From JBGSKY01 sp041740995 (GTDB lineage: Bacteria > Planctomycetota > Planctomycetia > Pirellulales > Pirellulaceae), in the NCBI GenBank assembly GCA_041740995.1, contig JBGSKY010000170.1:1-52116 (forward strand): 52,116 nt of DNA, read 5' to 3'. Each line of letters starts with the position of its first letter. Positions within the stretch are counted from its first letter, which is position 1. Position numbers and translations under genes: made by a program. Shown here piece by piece: positions 50,923 through 52,116 of this stretch. The notes under the pieces are model-generated. The model was not told where the DNA came from. It searched no databases and saw only the letters and a program-made list of their open reading frames with translations.

Positions 50923-50965
50923 GAAAGAATCCATGTAAGTCCTGGGTTTGGGGCGGGAGTCATTT
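50923..50965. repeat. 43-bp perfect direct repeat, copy B
   Basis: Second copy of the element at 50168-50210, upstream of the DUF1569 gene. It includes the same minus-strand ATG, which here opens a 9-codon frame only. Confidence 0.85.
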
Positions 50966-51052
50966 AGAATGCTCCAATCTAGCGCGAGGTCTTGTTTGAG
51001 CAAGCCTCAATTACTACCCCAAACGCACGAAACATCATAAGACATTCAGAAG

Positions 51053-51116
51053 TCTTTATTCTCGCACTCGGTCTTGGCAGTTGCAATACGATGCGCTGAT
51101 TCTTAAATGTCCAAAC
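51053..51116 (+). pseudogene. Second IS110 transposase remnant
   Basis: The DNA TTATTCTCGCACTCGGTCTT and the bases after it match those of the first fragment (50302 onward), coding FILALGLGSCNTMR then a stop. Substitutions (Asp to Gly, early stop) show it is decayed. Confidence 0.55.
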
Positions 51117-51224
51117 TCGTGTGCACACCTTTGAAATAATCGTTCTGAAGCGACACAGCGTGGCGAGTACTCGCGCATGAGAGTCCAGAATGAGATGGCC
51201 CATGCTTTACGGGCGCGCCATTCT

Positions 51225-52073
51225 TTAAGAATTGTTTTCTTTTTCAAAGCGGGTTGGTGATAGGTAGTCTAAAGATGAATGTCGACGAATTGTGTTGTAG
51301 TAGTTGATGTATTCATTGATTTCTTTCGAAGCTGCTTGCAATGATGAGTAGCTGGTGAGTTCTAGCTCCCGCTTGATCGTTCCAAAACAAGATTCCATGA
51401 ACGCGTTGTCATAGCAGTCAGCAACACGACTCATACTCTGTTTCATCTCGGCTCGTTTTAGAATCTCGCGGTAACTTTTTGCTGCATACTGACCGCCACG
51501 ATCACTGTGATGAATTAAACCTGGTATTGGTTGTCTCTTTGCGATTGCTTCTTTCAATGCATCGATGACCAATGTTGCATCCATGTTCGATCGCAGTGCC
51601 CAGCCAACAATTTTTCTAGAGAAACGGTCCATCAAAACTGCCAAGTAAGCGAATGCCTTTTGAAGTGAAATGTAAGTAATATCTCCAACCCAAAGTTGAT
51701 TGATATGCTCAATATTTAAGTCATTTAACAATAGGTTTTCGTTGTATCCAAGTGCATGGCGACTTTGGGTTGTTCTGGGAGTGAAAGACTTCGGTCCGAT
51801 AGCCTTTAGATGCATTTGATCCATGATTTTCTTAGCTTTGGAGCGAGAGCACGATTGGCCACGAGCTTTTATCTCGCGCGAGATTCGACGTGCTCCATAG
51901 CGTTTTTTATGTTCGTGAAAAACATCTTCAATGAGTGGTCCAAGCTGTTGATCTTGGAGCTCATAGATCGTGTTTTGATGTTCTTTCCATTGATAGAATG
52001 CGCTGCGTGAAACTTCGAGAACTTGGCATAGATGATTGACTTCAAATTCATCTAGCGTCAGCTTACGAATCAC
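51225..52073 (-). CDS. IS3-family transposase, OrfB (DDE catalytic part)
   Basis: 282 residues from GTG 52073. An HTH_21-type region (SAFYQWKEHQNTIYELQDQQ, then FHEHKKRYGARRISREIKA) precedes the rve integrase core: WVGDITYI (first D), IHHSDRGGQYA (second D) and CYDNAFMESCFGTIKREL (E). All three catalytic acids are present. As in other IS3 elements it is expected to be made as an OrfAB fusion by programmed -1 frameshifting. OrfA would lie beyond the right edge. The element's terminal inverted repeat is not visible to me in 51160-51224. Confidence 0.9.
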   Translation of the reverse strand: MIRKLTLDEFEVNHLCQVLEVSRSAFYQWKEHQNTIYELQDQQLGPLIEDVFHEHKKRYGARRISREIKARGQSCSRSKAKKIMDQMHLKAIGPKSFTPRTTQSRHALGYNENLLLNDLNIEHINQLWVGDITYISLQKAFAYLAVLMDRFSRKIVGWALRSNMDATLVIDALKEAIAKRQPIPGLIHHSDRGGQYAAKSYREILKRAEMKQSMSRVADCYDNAFMESCFGTIKRELELTSYSSLQAASKEINEYINYYNTIRRHSSLDYLSPTRFEKENNS

Positions 52074-52116
52074 TTGGTAAATATCGGTTACTCTTGTTGG
52101 CTTAAAATAGCCAACG
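51225..52116 (-). mobile_element. IS3-family insertion sequence, partial
   Basis: Catalytic OrfB plus upstream bases to the window edge. A small palindrome GTTGGCT-attttA-AGCCAAC lies at the edge. The right terminus is not defined. Confidence 0.7.

Noticed and set aside
50168..50965. 43-bp repeats as attachment sites of an integrated element
   Set aside because: No integrase lies between them, and each copy is tied to an IS110 fragment, which explains the repeat better.

Overview
The window looks like a stretch of chromosome from a planctomycete, most likely the Pirellulales/Rhodopirellula group. This is a judgement from protein families, not a database match. The pointers are a LEPR-XLL-type surface protein with GEVED and dockerin-like modules, a DUF1559 prepilin-like protein, a BBP7-type outer-membrane barrel, a PEP-CTERM protein, DUF1080 and DUF1569 proteins, a GxxExxY protein and IS110 remnants starting with the ALDLGKFN motif. 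Housekeeping genes are interleaved with secreted proteins, and Shine-Dalgarno sites are often weak. I found no tRNA, rRNA or CRISPR array.

Layout: 1-4.6 kb holds valS (3' end missing, with a zinc-ribbon insertion) and cimA, preceded by an apparent isoleucine attenuator. 4.6-9.6 kb holds glgP and recG. 9.8-18.5 kb is a block of secreted or outer-membrane genes: a BON/pilus-type protein, a BBP7 barrel, a small beta-rich secreted protein, a lipoprotein secretin and a PapD-like multi-Ig protein. A GxxExxY gene flanked by inverted repeats interrupts it. 18.5-22.4 kb is a regulatory locus: a TIGR01777 oxidoreductase and a sigma-70 factor, divergent from a CarH-like MerR protein that has lost its cobalamin ligands. 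22.5-24 kb has a DUF1080 hydrolase and a small secreted protein. 24-27.1 kb is the conserved secG-yicC-gmk-rpoZ-coaC run. 27.4-28.8 kb is a RegB-type histidine kinase.

29.2-35.6 kb is a minus-strand run of exported proteins: a PEP-CTERM protein broken by an in-frame amber codon, DUF1559, a metal-site lipoprotein and a 1249-residue LEPR-XLL protein with dockerin-like repeats. 35.9-49.4 kb is mostly housekeeping: a CYTH protein, a TlpA-like thioredoxin, phoH-pgpH, and a minus-strand series of DUF374 acyltransferase, smc, glycosyltransferase 9 and cdsA, then a GNAT. 49.4-52.1 kb is an insertion-sequence graveyard: two IS110 5' ends with a perfect 43-bp repeat, broken membrane-protein pieces, a DUF1569 gene and an IS3 transposase running off the window.

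The strongest new observation is upstream of cimA: a 21-codon Ile/Val-rich leader peptide, a rho-independent terminator, and an antiterminator segment that overlaps the leader stop codon. This is a complete classical attenuator for citramalate-route isoleucine synthesis. Other candidates are a secretin plus PapD-like plus small beta-protein cluster that could be a surface-fibre pathway, a dispersed GNRA-loop hairpin with compensatory stem changes, and the GxxExxY inverted-repeat cassette.
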